Below, piece after piece: positions 1 to 8,179 of a stretch of DNA of 64,000 bases. Each line of letters opens with the position of its first letter. Position 1 is the stretch's first letter. The stretch is from an uncultured Trichococcus sp. (lineage in GTDB: Bacteria > Bacillota > Bacilli > Lactobacillales > Aerococcaceae), in NCBI RefSeq assembly GCF_963667775.1, contig NZ_OY764015.1, positions 2,717,001 to 2,781,000 of the forward strand, in the 5' to 3' direction. The translations under genes and the position numbers were made by a program. The notes beneath the pieces are model-generated. The model had not been told where the DNA came from. It saw only the letters and a list, made by a program, of their open reading frames with translations, and ran no database searches.

Positions 1-69
1 GCTTCCGCAAGCTGCTAAAAATAAAGTAAGTGCTGCAACACCTGAGAATAATACGTTTTTCTTTTTCAT
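1..69 (-). CDS. metQ: MetQ methionine-binding lipoprotein, N-terminal part only
   Basis: Only the first 23 codons lie in the window; the gene runs off the left edge. They encode a lipoprotein signal: lysine-rich start (MKKKN), hydrophobic core, and lipobox LAAC-G with the lipidated Cys at residue 21. A GGAGG ribosome site precedes the ATG. The solute-binding domain is not visible. The call rests on position directly downstream of metI and metN, which encode the permease and ATPase of a methionine importer. A 173-bp repeat element separates it from metI. Confidence 0.75.
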   Translation of the reverse strand, partial: MKKKNVLFSGVAALTLFLAACGS

Positions 70-133
70 GATTTGTTTCCTCCGTTTTTTTATATTAGTT
101 TTCAATAATAGTTTGTAACTCCAACAAAGTTGG

Positions 134-306
134 CTAGCTTCACGGGTTAGCCCTTCGGAAAGGATAAAGGAACCCCTTGTCTCTACGAGCCAAGGATACT
201 ATTCGACTAACCTGCTGACGCAGGAAGTCTCTTAGCATATTGCGCTCTTCGATGCTCAGTCGGCACGATTTCCTAAAATTCTTTCAGGGCTGAACGAACC
301 CGTTCC
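134..306 (-). repeat. MITE-like intergenic repeat, long copy
   Basis: Read on the minus strand, this segment matches 16720-16832 on the plus strand. The left part shares a block of about 60 bases beginning GTTCAGCCCTGAAAGAA and ending GAGCGCAATA. The right part shares TTTCCGAAGGGCTAACCCGT followed by GAAGCTAG. The outer ends are inverted repeats of each other (ACGGGTT..AGCCCT against AGGGCTAACCCGT). This copy carries about 80 extra internal bases and sits between metI and metQ. No ORF is visible in it. Confidence 0.7.
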
Positions 307-318
307 GCTTTTCTTTTT

Positions 319-999
319 TTAATGACTGACTTTCTTCACCAAGGCATTTCCGATGGCTTGGCTGATGAATACGATGATAAGGATGATGATGGTTGCGACC
401 AAGGTCACGTCGTTCTGGAATCGGTTGTATCCGCGGGTGATGGCCAGGTTACCCAAGCCGCCTCCGCCGATGGCTCCAGCCATTGCCGTCAAACCGATCA
501 GGTTGATGATCGTTACGGATGATACGCGGATGATGCCGGCCAAGCCTTCCTTCAGGTAGACTCGGAAGATGATTTCCCAAGGGCTGGCACCCATTGACTG
601 GGCCGCCTCGATGACACCGGCATCGACTTCCACCAGTGCATTTTGGATTTGACGGGCATAGAAAGGAACTGTCGCTACAACCAGCGGTACGATCGATGCG
701 GTCGTTCCGATCGAGGTACCGACCACGAAACGTGTGAATGGTACGATCAGCGCCATCAGGATGATGAAGGGCAGTGAGCGGAAGATATTGACGAGCTTGT
801 CCAGCACGTTGTACAGGTGTTTGCTCTCCAAGATGCCCCCGTCTTCGGTGACAACCAGAATGACGCCAAGGATGACTCCCAGCACACCTGCGATCAGACC
901 GGCCACGAGCGTCATGTATAAGGTCTCCCATGTGCTCAGAAGCACTTCATCCCAGATTTCAGAGACGTTAGGGAGAAATGTTGTGATGAATGTGTTCAT
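319..999 (-). CDS. metI: Methionine ABC transporter permease MetI
   Basis: Inner-membrane permease of the MetNIQ methionine importer, 226 aa, the usual family length. Several hydrophobic segments are visible, and the cytoplasmic loop carries the EAA motif that docks on the ATPase (EAAQSMG at residues 131-137). The start codon overlaps the metN stop by 4 bases, so the two are translationally coupled. Expression should depend on the tandem Met T-boxes upstream of metN. Confidence 0.93.
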   Translation of the reverse strand: MNTFITTFLPNVSEIWDEVLLSTWETLYMTLVAGLIAGVLGVILGVILVVTEDGGILESKHLYNVLDKLVNIFRSLPFIILMALIVPFTRFVVGTSIGTTASIVPLVVATVPFYARQIQNALVEVDAGVIEAAQSMGASPWEIIFRVYLKEGLAGIIRVSSVTIINLIGLTAMAGAIGGGGLGNLAITRGYNRFQNDVTLVATIIILIIVFISQAIGNALVKKVSH

Positions 1000-2072
1000 T
1001 CTTCGTCTCCTCCTTTATTTTTCTTTTCGGCGATGATTTCTTCGGTGATGATTTCCACCGTTACGCCATTATCCTGCAAGTAGCGGACGGCTTCCGCGAT
1101 CGCTTCCGGTGTCCCGCTCAGGACGAGCAGCAAAGTGCCGACTGGTGTGTCCTGGAGGATTTCTACGTTTCCGAAGAGGATATTGCCTTGGACATTGAAT
1201 GTATTAGCCAGTTTTGCGATGAGCGGCTCGCCTGTGGAACCTCCCACGAATGAGAGCTTTGTCAGCACATCATGTTCGTTCAGGTTGAGGATCGTCGGGT
1301 GAGTGATGACCGTTTCGATGCCGTGTTCGACATGGGTTGCCGTATCGATGAAGTCTTTCGTCAATTGGTTCTGCGGCTTTGTGAAGATGTCAAGGATCGA
1401 ACCGTATTCAATCACACCGCCGTTTTCCATCACAGCCACTTTGTTGCAGATTTCCTTCACGACCTGCATCTCATGGGTGATGATGACGATCGTCAGGTTC
1501 AATCTCTTGTTCAGTTCTTTCAATAAAGTCAGTATCGAAGAAGTCGTTTTCGGATCCAAAGCACTGGTCGCTTCGTCGCAAAGCAGCACTTCCGGATCAT
1601 TCGCCAAAGCGCGGGCGATAGCCACGCGCTGCTTTTGCCCGCCTGACAATTGGGAAGGGTAAGCCTTGGCTTTTTCGGACAACCCTACTAATGAAAGAAG
1701 TTCCGTTACCTTGTCGTGGATTTCCTGTTTGCTCAAGGAAGAATTCTTCAAGGGAAACGCGACGTTGTCGTAAATGGTGCGGGAGCGCATCAGGTTGAAA
1801 TGCTGGAAAATCATCCCGATTTTTTTGCGGGACTCGCGCAGATCCTTGTCGTTCAATGCCATCATGTCCTTGCCGCTCACGATGACTTTTCCTTCAGTCG
1901 GGCGCTGCAGAAGATTGATGGTCCTTACTAAGGTACTTTTGCCGGCGCCACTGTATCCGACGATGCCGTAGACGTCGCCTTTATCGACTTCCAGCGAGAC
2001 ATGCTGCACGGCATGGACGGCTTTGTTTTTGTCAGTTTTAAAAGTCACTGAGATATCTTGTAGACTGATCAT
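996..2072 (-). CDS. metN: Methionine ABC transporter ATP-binding protein MetN
   Basis: ATPase of the methionine importer, 358 aa from the chosen ATG. Walker A is at about residues 39-47 (GYSGAGKST), followed by the LSGGQKQR signature and a DEATSALD Walker B. The C-terminal 80 residues form the NIL/ACT-like methionine-sensing domain that gives substrate feedback in this family. An in-frame extension reaches 2198, but it lies inside the T-box leader. The ATG at 2072 has a clear GGAGGAAAG site (2078-2086) and starts with the expected MISLQDISV. First gene of the operon. Confidence 0.95.
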   Translation of the reverse strand: MISLQDISVTFKTDKNKAVHAVQHVSLEVDKGDVYGIVGYSGAGKSTLVRTINLLQRPTEGKVIVSGKDMMALNDKDLRESRKKIGMIFQHFNLMRSRTIYDNVAFPLKNSSLSKQEIHDKVTELLSLVGLSEKAKAYPSQLSGGQKQRVAIARALANDPEVLLCDEATSALDPKTTSSILTLLKELNKRLNLTIVIITHEMQVVKEICNKVAVMENGGVIEYGSILDIFTKPQNQLTKDFIDTATHVEHGIETVITHPTILNLNEHDVLTKLSFVGGSTGEPLIAKLANTFNVQGNILFGNVEILQDTPVGTLLLVLSGTPEAIAEAVRYLQDNGVTVEIITEEIIAEKKNKGGDEE

Positions 2073-2086
2073 GTATCTTTCCTCCT

Positions 2087-2394
2087 CTAATAAAAAAAAC
2101 ATCCATCCTACATCAAAAAAATATGACGTTAAGGACGAATGCGGATGCTTCGTGTTACCACCTTTGTTCGAATCCCCCTCGCGGCAGGATTCCTCCATGA
2201 GTGAAGGCTTGCTTCACTCGTGCACGATAAAGGGTGCGCCCTTGAAGGACTCACTGCTTGCGCAGCTCATCTTTCCCGCTCCGAGGCCATCTTCAAAACC
2301 GTTCCGTATGCCTGTTCTCATCCAACCAGGCTCGCTGTGATACGTTGCGGTGTTTACTTTCCTCTTCCATGCGTTTCTATTCTATCATAAAAAT
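2087..2394 (-). promoter_or_regulatory. Proximal Met T-box riboswitch (second of two)
   Basis: The minus strand carries the T-box core AGGTGGTAACACG next to a C-rich helix, then a terminator-like helix (about 2090-2160) ending in a run of Ts just before the metN ribosome site. Stem I contains the AGTAA element and a specifier loop reading GAAG-ATG-G, with ATG (methionine) at 2290-2288. Uncharged tRNA-Met would bind here and allow read-through into metN. Confidence 0.9.
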
Positions 2395-2449
2395 CAAAAA
2401 ACTCTCGCCTTATCTGCTACACAAAATATGCGCAAGATAAGGACGAGAG
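2395..2449 (-). terminator. Terminator of the distal T-box
   Basis: Stem arms 2435-2449 and 2402-2415 pair over about 14 bp (CTCTCG..CCTTATCT with AGATAAGGCGAGAG) and are followed by six Ts on the minus strand. It is mutually exclusive with the antiterminator containing the T-box core. Confidence 0.9.
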
Positions 2450-2705
2450 GTCAAAGTTCGATCTCGTGTTACCACCTTAGTTCACGGAAGCATCGCTGCA
2501 TCCGCCTTAGCCAGTACGCCTGCAAATTGCTGCAAGTCAGACTGTGACACTGTAACGGGCGTTCCCGTCCTGTCTTAAGAAATTACTCCTCGGACAAGCC
2601 ACTCTGAGACCATCTTCAACCAACACTTCCTTGCTTGCTTTCACCTGACCAAGCTCTCTAATGAAGGAGTGGAATGATTTACTCTTCTCTTCGCTGTGTT
2701 TTTGA
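2395..2705 (-). promoter_or_regulatory. Distal Met T-box riboswitch (first of two)
   Basis: A complete second T-box lies between the promoter and the proximal one. It has AGAGTAAATC in stem I, a specifier loop reading GAAG-ATG-G with ATG at 2613-2611, the core AGGTGGTAACACG, and its own terminator at 2395-2449. The specifier context is nearly identical to the proximal copy, so both read tRNA-Met. RNA polymerase must pass both switches to reach metN. Confidence 0.9.
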
Positions 2706-2712
2706 TGTGATT

Positions 2713-2741
2713 AATATACCCAATCCCGCTTTCTTTGTCAA
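2713..2741 (-). promoter_or_regulatory. metNIQ promoter
   Basis: On the minus strand, a perfect -35 TTGACA (2741-2736), a 17-bp spacer and -10 TATATT (2718-2713). The start should fall near 2705, directly before the distal T-box. Confidence 0.88.
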
Positions 2742-2834
2742 CAGATAGGATTAAAAATAAACGTAAAAATTTCAGTTCTTCTCATTTTCCGAAAAGGAAA
2801 ACGCTGTCATTAAACGAGCGATGCCATGGTGCGC

Positions 2835-2863
2835 TTGACTTATGGGCAGAATAGTCGTATTCT
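2835..2863 (+). promoter_or_regulatory. Promoter of the aminotransferase gene
   Basis: -35 TTGACT (2835-2840), 17-bp spacer, -10 TATTCT (2858-2863). Confidence 0.7.
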
Positions 2864-2966
2864 GATTAATATTAAAATTATGTGAGAAAAAGGATGTATT
2901 CCTATAAAAAAGCATATGCCGAGGGGATTCCGGCGGTGATGCACACTTGGATGGAGGATGTACTAC

Positions 2967-4124
2967 ATGGCTTTGACAACGAATGAACTATTTTCCCGCA
3001 TCAAACCTTCGCAGATCCGCGAATTTGATGAATTATTCCGCAGCGTGGAAGGCTGCATTCCGATGACGATCGGCGAACCGGATTTTGATATGCCCGAAAA
3101 CGTCAAGCGAGCCGCCATCAAGGCGATCGAGGACAACGCCTCCCATTATGCCCACACTTCCGGCGAAATCGGTGTCCGCAAAGCCGTCAGTGAATTCTTG
3201 GAAAAGCAATACAATCTGCACTATGATCCCGAAACGGAGATCGTGATGACGGTGGGTGCCACTGAAGGGCTCTTCGCCGCGGCTTTCGGCCTGTTGAACC
3301 CGGGCGATCAGGTCATCATCCCGTCGCCGTACTTTCCATTATATAGCTATGCGGTGGAACTGAACCGCGGAGAATGCATTCTTGTCGATACTTCCGAAAC
3401 CGGCTTTTTGATGACGCCGGAGCTGCTGCATAAGACGATGGCCGAAAACAAAAATGTCAAAGCGCTCTTTTTGAACTACCCGAGCAATCCGACAGGCGCC
3501 ACCTATACAAAAGATGAACTGATCGCTTTGGCCGATGCGATCAAGCAGTACGACATCTTTGTGCTGAGCGATGAAATCTACAGCGAGATCACTTACGGGG
3601 AAAAGCATACGTCGATCGCGACTTTGCTGCGCGACCGCACGATTTTGTTCCAAGGGGCTTCGAAAGCCTTTGCGATGACGGGCTGGCGTGTCGGCGTGCT
3701 CGCAGCGGATGCGAAATGGATGAAGACCCTGTTCTTGGCCCATCAGCAATTGGTGACGACCGGCGTAACGGTTTCCAACCGTGCGGCCGAGGAGGCATTC
3801 CGCAACAGCGCACCGGATGTCGAAAAGATGCGTTCCGAATATGAAAAGAGAAGAAACATCCTCGTTCCCGCTTTACAGGAGGTCGGCTTTGAGGTTCCCG
3901 CACTGAAAGGGGCCTTCTATGCTTTTGCGAAGATTCCGGCGAAGTTCGGTACGGATGATAAGGCCTTCTGCCGCGAAATCGGCATGAACGCCAAAGTGGG
4001 CATGCTGCCGGGATCGATCTTCGGACCCGGCGGAGAGGGCTATGTCCGCATGAGCTACGCACTGAGCACGGAGATGGTCGCCGAGGCGGCTGAACGCCTG
4101 AAGGCCTACATCGCCTCCAAATAG
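2967..4124 (+). CDS. PLP-dependent class I aminotransferase, PatA-like
   Basis: Pyridoxal-phosphate aminotransferase of the AspC/PatA fold type I group, 385 aa. Seen: IGEPDFDMP near the N-terminus, NPSNPTG-type motif (YPSNPTG), SDEIYSE with the PLP-pairing Asp, and GASKAFAMTGWRVG containing the Schiff-base Lys. It resembles Bacillus PatA through most of its length. Substrate cannot be read from sequence; aromatic or aspartate-type amino acids are likely. I chose the ATG at 2967 because GGAGG at 2953-2957 sits 9 bases upstream; an ATG at 2958 would overlap it. It may be cotranscribed with the tautomerase gene that follows 73 bases downstream. Confidence 0.88.
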   Translation: MALTTNELFSRIKPSQIREFDELFRSVEGCIPMTIGEPDFDMPENVKRAAIKAIEDNASHYAHTSGEIGVRKAVSEFLEKQYNLHYDPETEIVMTVGATEGLFAAAFGLLNPGDQVIIPSPYFPLYSYAVELNRGECILVDTSETGFLMTPELLHKTMAENKNVKALFLNYPSNPTGATYTKDELIALADAIKQYDIFVLSDEIYSEITYGEKHTSIATLLRDRTILFQGASKAFAMTGWRVGVLAADAKWMKTLFLAHQQLVTTGVTVSNRAAEEAFRNSAPDVEKMRSEYEKRRNILVPALQEVGFEVPALKGAFYAFAKIPAKFGTDDKAFCREIGMNAKVGMLPGSIFGPGGEGYVRMSYALSTEMVAEAAERLKAYIASK

Positions 4125-4197
4125 AGGTGCAATCGATAAAGATAATTGCTAAAATATAACTGAGTTGAAACCATAAATCGAAAAGAGGGAAATGCAG

Positions 4198-4386
4198 ATG
4201 CCATACGTTCACATCGAATTGTTGGAAGGCAGAACCGACGAGCAGAAACAAGGCTTGATGCGCGATGTCGTGGATGCCGTCGTAAAAAACGCTAATGTAT
4301 CGCCAGAGAGTGTACACGTGATCCTGAATGAGATCTCGAAACAACATTTGACCAAAAACGGCGAATTCATAGGCGAAAAAGCTTAA
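4198..4386 (+). CDS. 4-oxalocrotonate tautomerase family protein
   Basis: Small tautomerase, 62 aa, the normal length for this family. The ATG at 4198 places Pro next to the initiator Met (MPYVHIELLEGR). After Met removal this Pro becomes the catalytic base, which is the reason for preferring this start over the in-frame ATG at 4192. The ribosome site AGAGGGA is 7 bases upstream. The natural substrate is not known for most such proteins in lactic acid bacteria. Confidence 0.9.
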   Translation: MPYVHIELLEGRTDEQKQGLMRDVVDAVVKNANVSPESVHVILNEISKQHLTKNGEFIGEKA

Positions 4387-4396
4387 GGATACCGTA

Positions 4397-4446
4397 AAAT
4401 AAGCCAAGGACGGGATGAAATATCCGGCCTTGGCTTATTTTTTTTG
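4397..4446. terminator. Bidirectional terminator
   Basis: Arms 4397-4409 and 4428-4440 pair over 13 bp (AAATAAGCCAAGG), then eight or more Ts on the plus strand. Confidence 0.88.
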
Positions 4447-4564
4447 TAATCCATTTGCTATAGAAACCATATATCGCCGATGATCAGACGGATCCAATTC
4501 ATGGGTGGGGCCTCCTTTCACAGTACAGGCAAGCTTGCGACCGGATACAATGACTACAAAACAG

Positions 4565-4879
4565 CTATTTTTCGTGAAAGGTACTTTTGATATAGAGAAG
4601 CAGGAAGATTGCCAGGAGGACCACGATATTCAGTGCCATCCCCAAACTTGGCGGAAGGACTTGGATAAGCAAGGCGAGCACAATCAGGTTCAGGGCATCG
4701 ATGCCAAGGAAGGTCCAGTGTTGCGAGGATTCCATGCAGTTGCTGGAAATGAACAAGAGGCCGCTGCATATGCCGATTGTGAGCCACCAGGATTCTGACA
4801 CTTCAGGATACCGGACCATTCCGATCAGGCAAACGGAACTCAATATATAAGCACATAAGTTGCATCTTTTTGGATTCAT
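4565..4879 (-). CDS. Small membrane protein of unknown function
   Basis: 104-aa protein with three strongly hydrophobic stretches, the last near the C-terminus (NIVVLLAIFLLLYIKS), and several cysteines in the N-terminal half. I do not recognise the family. The ATG at 4879 follows an AGGAAGGGAG site; a longer TTG start at 4903 would consume that site. It lies downstream of and in the same direction as the Rgg-like gene, but the terminator at the end of that gene argues for separate transcription. Confidence 0.6.
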   Translation of the reverse strand: MNPKRCNLCAYILSSVCLIGMVRYPEVSESWWLTIGICSGLLFISSNCMESSQHWTFLGIDALNLIVLALLIQVLPPSLGMALNIVVLLAIFLLLYIKSTFHEK

Positions 4880-5001
4880 GGACTCTCCCTTCCTTCCTTT
4901 CAAGAAATGGTCATTTTGGGAATTATCAGGACTGTATTCCCATAGTTGCTCTCATTTTAATACAGATGGTTCACCTCTTTACGAAATATTCCTATACGCA
5001 T

Positions 5002-5032
5002 AAAAGAGCAATCAACTGTTTGATTGCTCTTT
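5002..5032 (-). terminator. Terminator of the Rgg-like gene, overlapping its 3' end
   Basis: AAAGAGCAATCAA pairs with TTGATTGCTCTTT, loop CAG, followed by TTTT on the minus strand. The helix includes the stop codon at 5012. Confidence 0.8.
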
Positions 5033-5890
5033 CAGGAGGTTATATTCATTTTCGAGGTTGGCTTTGAAATCCTGATCATCCGCTGCTTCGATTAAGCGGA
5101 ATGCTTGGTCAATCAGCAGTCGGCCTTCGGGATTTCCCGTCTTCGCTAAGGCAAGGCCTTTTCTGAGGTAGCAGACGGACAAGTGCCGGTAGGAGCCAGC
5201 TTCCTTTGCCGCCGGGATCAGTTCATCGATGCGCATGATCGTCTCTGCGTAACGCCCATTCTTCAACAGCAATAAGCACAAGTTGTGGCGCAACGAGACG
5301 GCGATTTTGCCTGCGAAGGGATGATTGACGTATTTTTGAATCTGAGCCAATGCGGTCCCGGAAATCAGGATGGCTTCGTCGATAGGGAACAGGAACAGCA
5401 TTGCGTTGATCATCCTTAATTCCACCAGATACCAGCCATCAAGCTTCTCGAGCCTTTTCCATACAGGCTGAACTTCTTTGCGGGCGTCTGCAATGTCTCC
5501 GGTTATTGCCAGAATGATCAGCGCATCCGTCAGATGGATGATGTCGGTGATGATGTAATCAGTATGCACGTCCAGATACTTCAGGGCTTTCTCCCGAATT
5601 TCTTGCAAGAGAGGGACATCGTTGAAGGACAGATTCATGAAAGCCGTCAGCAGTTGTTCCTTTTCGGAATGATTGTAATCGTTCATGATGTACTGGAGCT
5701 CTTCATCGGACATGTCCAGCCTGCTCAAAAGATGCCGATAGTTGCCCAGCGTCGGCTCGATCAGATCCCTTTCCATCTTGGAATAGGTAGATTGATGGAT
5801 CTTATTTTCGGCCATGTATTGTTGGGAATACTGTTTGTTTTTTCTTATCCTTAGGAGGGTCTTGCCGAACCCCGCAGAATGATTGTCCAT
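5012..5890 (-). CDS. Rgg/GadR/MutR-family transcriptional regulator
   Basis: XRE-type helix-turn-helix at about residues 8-60 (GKTLLRIRKNKQYSQQYMAE.., STYSKMERD), followed by a long all-helical TPR-like region to the end. This is the architecture of Rgg-type regulators, many of which bind short peptides. 292 aa from the ATG at 5890, which has GCAGGTG upstream; a GTG six codons earlier is possible. I looked for a small hydrophobic peptide gene beside it and did not find a convincing one. The target is unknown. Confidence 0.8.
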   Translation of the reverse strand: MDNHSAGFGKTLLRIRKNKQYSQQYMAENKIHQSTYSKMERDLIEPTLGNYRHLLSRLDMSDEELQYIMNDYNHSEKEQLLTAFMNLSFNDVPLLQEIREKALKYLDVHTDYIITDIIHLTDALIILAITGDIADARKEVQPVWKRLEKLDGWYLVELRMINAMLFLFPIDEAILISGTALAQIQKYVNHPFAGKIAVSLRHNLCLLLLKNGRYAETIMRIDELIPAAKEAGSYRHLSVCYLRKGLALAKTGNPEGRLLIDQAFRLIEAADDQDFKANLENEYNLLKEQSNS

Positions 5891-5922
5891 ATCATGCACC
5901 TGCTTCACGCGTGATTAAAATG

Positions 5923-5945
5923 GGGCTGTCTCGATGAGACAGCCC
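5923..5945 (-). terminator. Terminator of the lipL-HD-HAD operon
   Basis: 10-bp perfect stem GGGCTGTCTC/GAGACAGCCC with a 3-base loop, followed by CATTTTAAT on the minus strand. The T-run is weak. Confidence 0.65.
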
Positions 5946-5965
5946 TATGCATACCTTTTTTAGGT

Positions 5966-6778
5966 TTACTTACTCAAGTAGGTCCGGATTGCGTGCGCCA
6001 CGCCGCTTTCGGCGTTGGATTTGGTGATGAAATCCGCAGCTTCCTTCACTTTATCGACGGCGTTGCCCATCGCGACGCCGACGCCTGCGTATTCGATCAT
6101 GCTCAGGTCGTTCTCGTTATCGCCGATGGCCATGATATTTTCGGAATCAATATTCAACAACGCAGCCAATTCGACCAAAGCGCTGGCTTTACCGGCATCT
6201 TTGTTCAGCACTTCCAGGAAATGCGGTTCGCTGCGGACAATCACATAGTCCTCATGGAACTGCGCTGGAATCGCTGGGATCAATTTTTCCAACAATTCAG
6301 GCTGATCGATGAACATGATTTTCGTGAACAATTTATCTTCCGGCAATTCAGCCAACGAGCGATAGCGGATCGGCATCGTCGTGATGAAAGACTCGCGTGT
6401 CGTGAAGATGCTGATGTCTTTGTTTGCGGTATAGATGGCTTCGCTGTCGATTCCGTGCGTGTGCACATTGAATTTATCAGCCAATTCGTTGATTCTGACG
6501 AAGTCGTTGTAATCCAGCGTATGCGAAACGAGTACTTCATTGGTTGCGGTGGACAGCACCAAAGAGCCGTTGTAGGTGATGACGTAATCCTCATCCTGAT
6601 CCAATTCCAATTCTTTGATGTAGCGTTTGACGCCCGGGAAAGGTCTGCCGGTGCAGAGTACGATTTTAACGCCTTGTTTGCGTGCTTCCGTGATGGCTGC
6701 TTTTACTTCCGGGGTAATTTTGAACTCCGGGTCTACCAATGTGCCGTCGATGTCGATGGCGATTAATTTGATGCTCAT
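5966..6778 (-). CDS. Cof-type HAD-superfamily phosphatase (YidA-like)
   Basis: 270 aa, typical of Cof/YidA sugar-phosphate phosphatases. Motif I DIDGTLVD at residues 8-15 supplies the nucleophilic Asp. Motif II is in LCTGRP and motif IV in IAIGDNENDLSMIE. The C2-type cap domain lies between. The start overlaps the stop of the upstream HD gene by 4 bases (ATGA). Substrate is probably a phosphorylated sugar or cofactor; not resolvable here. Confidence 0.88.
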   Translation of the reverse strand: MSIKLIAIDIDGTLVDPEFKITPEVKAAITEARKQGVKIVLCTGRPFPGVKRYIKELELDQDEDYVITYNGSLVLSTATNEVLVSHTLDYNDFVRINELADKFNVHTHGIDSEAIYTANKDISIFTTRESFITTMPIRYRSLAELPEDKLFTKIMFIDQPELLEKLIPAIPAQFHEDYVIVRSEPHFLEVLNKDAGKASALVELAALLNIDSENIMAIGDNENDLSMIEYAGVGVAMGNAVDKVKEAADFITKSNAESGVAHAIRTYLSK

Positions 6779-8160
6779 AGTGTGCCTCCTGTTTGTTGGG
6801 TTGGTAAAATTTCATCATTCTCGAAAAAAGTTGAAAACTCCTGCGAGAGGGACTCGAACAGATTGATGCCCGCATCCTCATCGCCGTGGGTAATTTCACG
6901 CGGGAAGTAGAAACGTTCATCCCCGCGGACCTTGCCCGTCAAAGCTGAAACGATCGAACTTGCTTGCGAAAGCTCCAGGAAACTGCCGTTTTTCTGGACA
7001 AGCTCAATCTGGGTCCTAGTGGTGGCCTGGTGCGGCCGGTACAGATCATACGGCAGGTCATAACTGTTGTTTACTGCAGTATAGTAGTTCCTATTGAAAC
7101 CCATGCGCTCAATGAGTGCACTCATCCGTTCCAGTGTAGCATCATCGCGCCCTTTTGTGTAGCGGACCGATTTGAAAGGATGGCGGTTGACGAATCGATA
7201 GGCCAAGTCGTTCAGAATCGGATCCTTTTCGTCAAGCCAATGGTTGAAGTAGGTCGTCAGGACGCCATCATCCAAGCGCAGATAGTCCTTCAGCGCCCAG
7301 GTCTGTTTGAAGAACGGCGTCAGGAAAGTGGCGGTATGGCGGAATTCGGCCTGTTCATCCAAATAGACATCCTTCGCCCGCTTCAACAGATGGCTGAGAA
7401 CGACCTCCATGCCACGGGAAACCGGATGGAAATAGATCTGCATGTACATCTGATAGCGGCTGACGATATAGTCCTCCACCGCATGCATGCCTGAAATGTC
7501 AAAGGCGATCCCGTTTTCGTAAGGCCTGATGACACGCAGGATCCTCGTCAGGTCGAAATTGCCGTAAGTGACACCGGAATAATAGGCGTCGCGCAGCAGG
7601 TAATCCATCCGGTCCGCATCGATTTGGCTGGAAATCAGTTGCACTACTTGCGGGTTATCGTAGGTTTTGGCGATGACGGCGGCAACTTGGTTCGGGAAAT
7701 CGGGACCGATTCGCTGCAGAATCCGATTGATTTCGGTATCCGGTGAAGTGATGATCTCGATTGTGATGGCTTCATGGTCTGTATCGAATATCTTTTCGAA
7801 GGTATGCGAGAACGGGCCATGGCCGATGTCGTGCAACAAAGCGGCGCACAGCGTCACGAGCCGCTCCCGGTCGTCCCAAAGGCCATCCCCGGGCTCTTTG
7901 CTGGGGTAATTCCGGACGAATTTATCGCAGATCCGGCGGGCGATTTCGTAGACTCCCAAAGAATGGTTGAAGCGGGAGTGTTCGGCGCCGTGGAAAGTAT
8001 AGGAAGAAGTCCCCAATTGCTTGATCCGGCGCAAGCGTTGGAATTCAGGTGCATTGATCAGATCCATGATGATCCGGTACTGGATGTGGATGTAGTCATG
8101 GACAGGGTCCCGGAATACTTTTTCTTTCGGTAATAATTCCGCGGTGTAGTGTGTACTCAA
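6775..8160 (-). CDS. HD-domain phosphohydrolase (YwfO-like, dGTPase-related)
   Basis: 461 aa. The HD motif series is clear: HSRFNHSLGV, LLHDIGHGPFSH and a distal Asp in SSQIDADRMDYLLRDA. This is COG1078, related to dNTP triphosphohydrolases; YwfO-type proteins hydrolyse nucleoside triphosphates. I chose TTG at 8160 because GAGG lies 9 bases upstream and it clears the preceding gene. An ATG at 8220 would overlap lipL by 41 bases. Middle gene of a three-gene operon. Confidence 0.87.
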   Translation of the reverse strand: MSTHYTAELLPKEKVFRDPVHDYIHIQYRIIMDLINAPEFQRLRRIKQLGTSSYTFHGAEHSRFNHSLGVYEIARRICDKFVRNYPSKEPGDGLWDDRERLVTLCAALLHDIGHGPFSHTFEKIFDTDHEAITIEIITSPDTEINRILQRIGPDFPNQVAAVIAKTYDNPQVVQLISSQIDADRMDYLLRDAYYSGVTYGNFDLTRILRVIRPYENGIAFDISGMHAVEDYIVSRYQMYMQIYFHPVSRGMEVVLSHLLKRAKDVYLDEQAEFRHTATFLTPFFKQTWALKDYLRLDDGVLTTYFNHWLDEKDPILNDLAYRFVNRHPFKSVRYTKGRDDATLERMSALIERMGFNRNYYTAVNNSYDLPYDLYRPHQATTRTQIELVQKNGSFLELSQASSIVSALTGKVRGDERFYFPREITHGDEDAGINLFESLSQEFSTFFENDEILPTQQTGGTL

Positions 8161-8179
8161 ATCCCATCGCCTCTTTCTG

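Noticed and set aside
2160..2185. tRNA gene suggested by a TTCGAATCC-like TpsiC sequence
   Set aside because: It lies in the T-box antiterminator region and no cloverleaf can be drawn around it.
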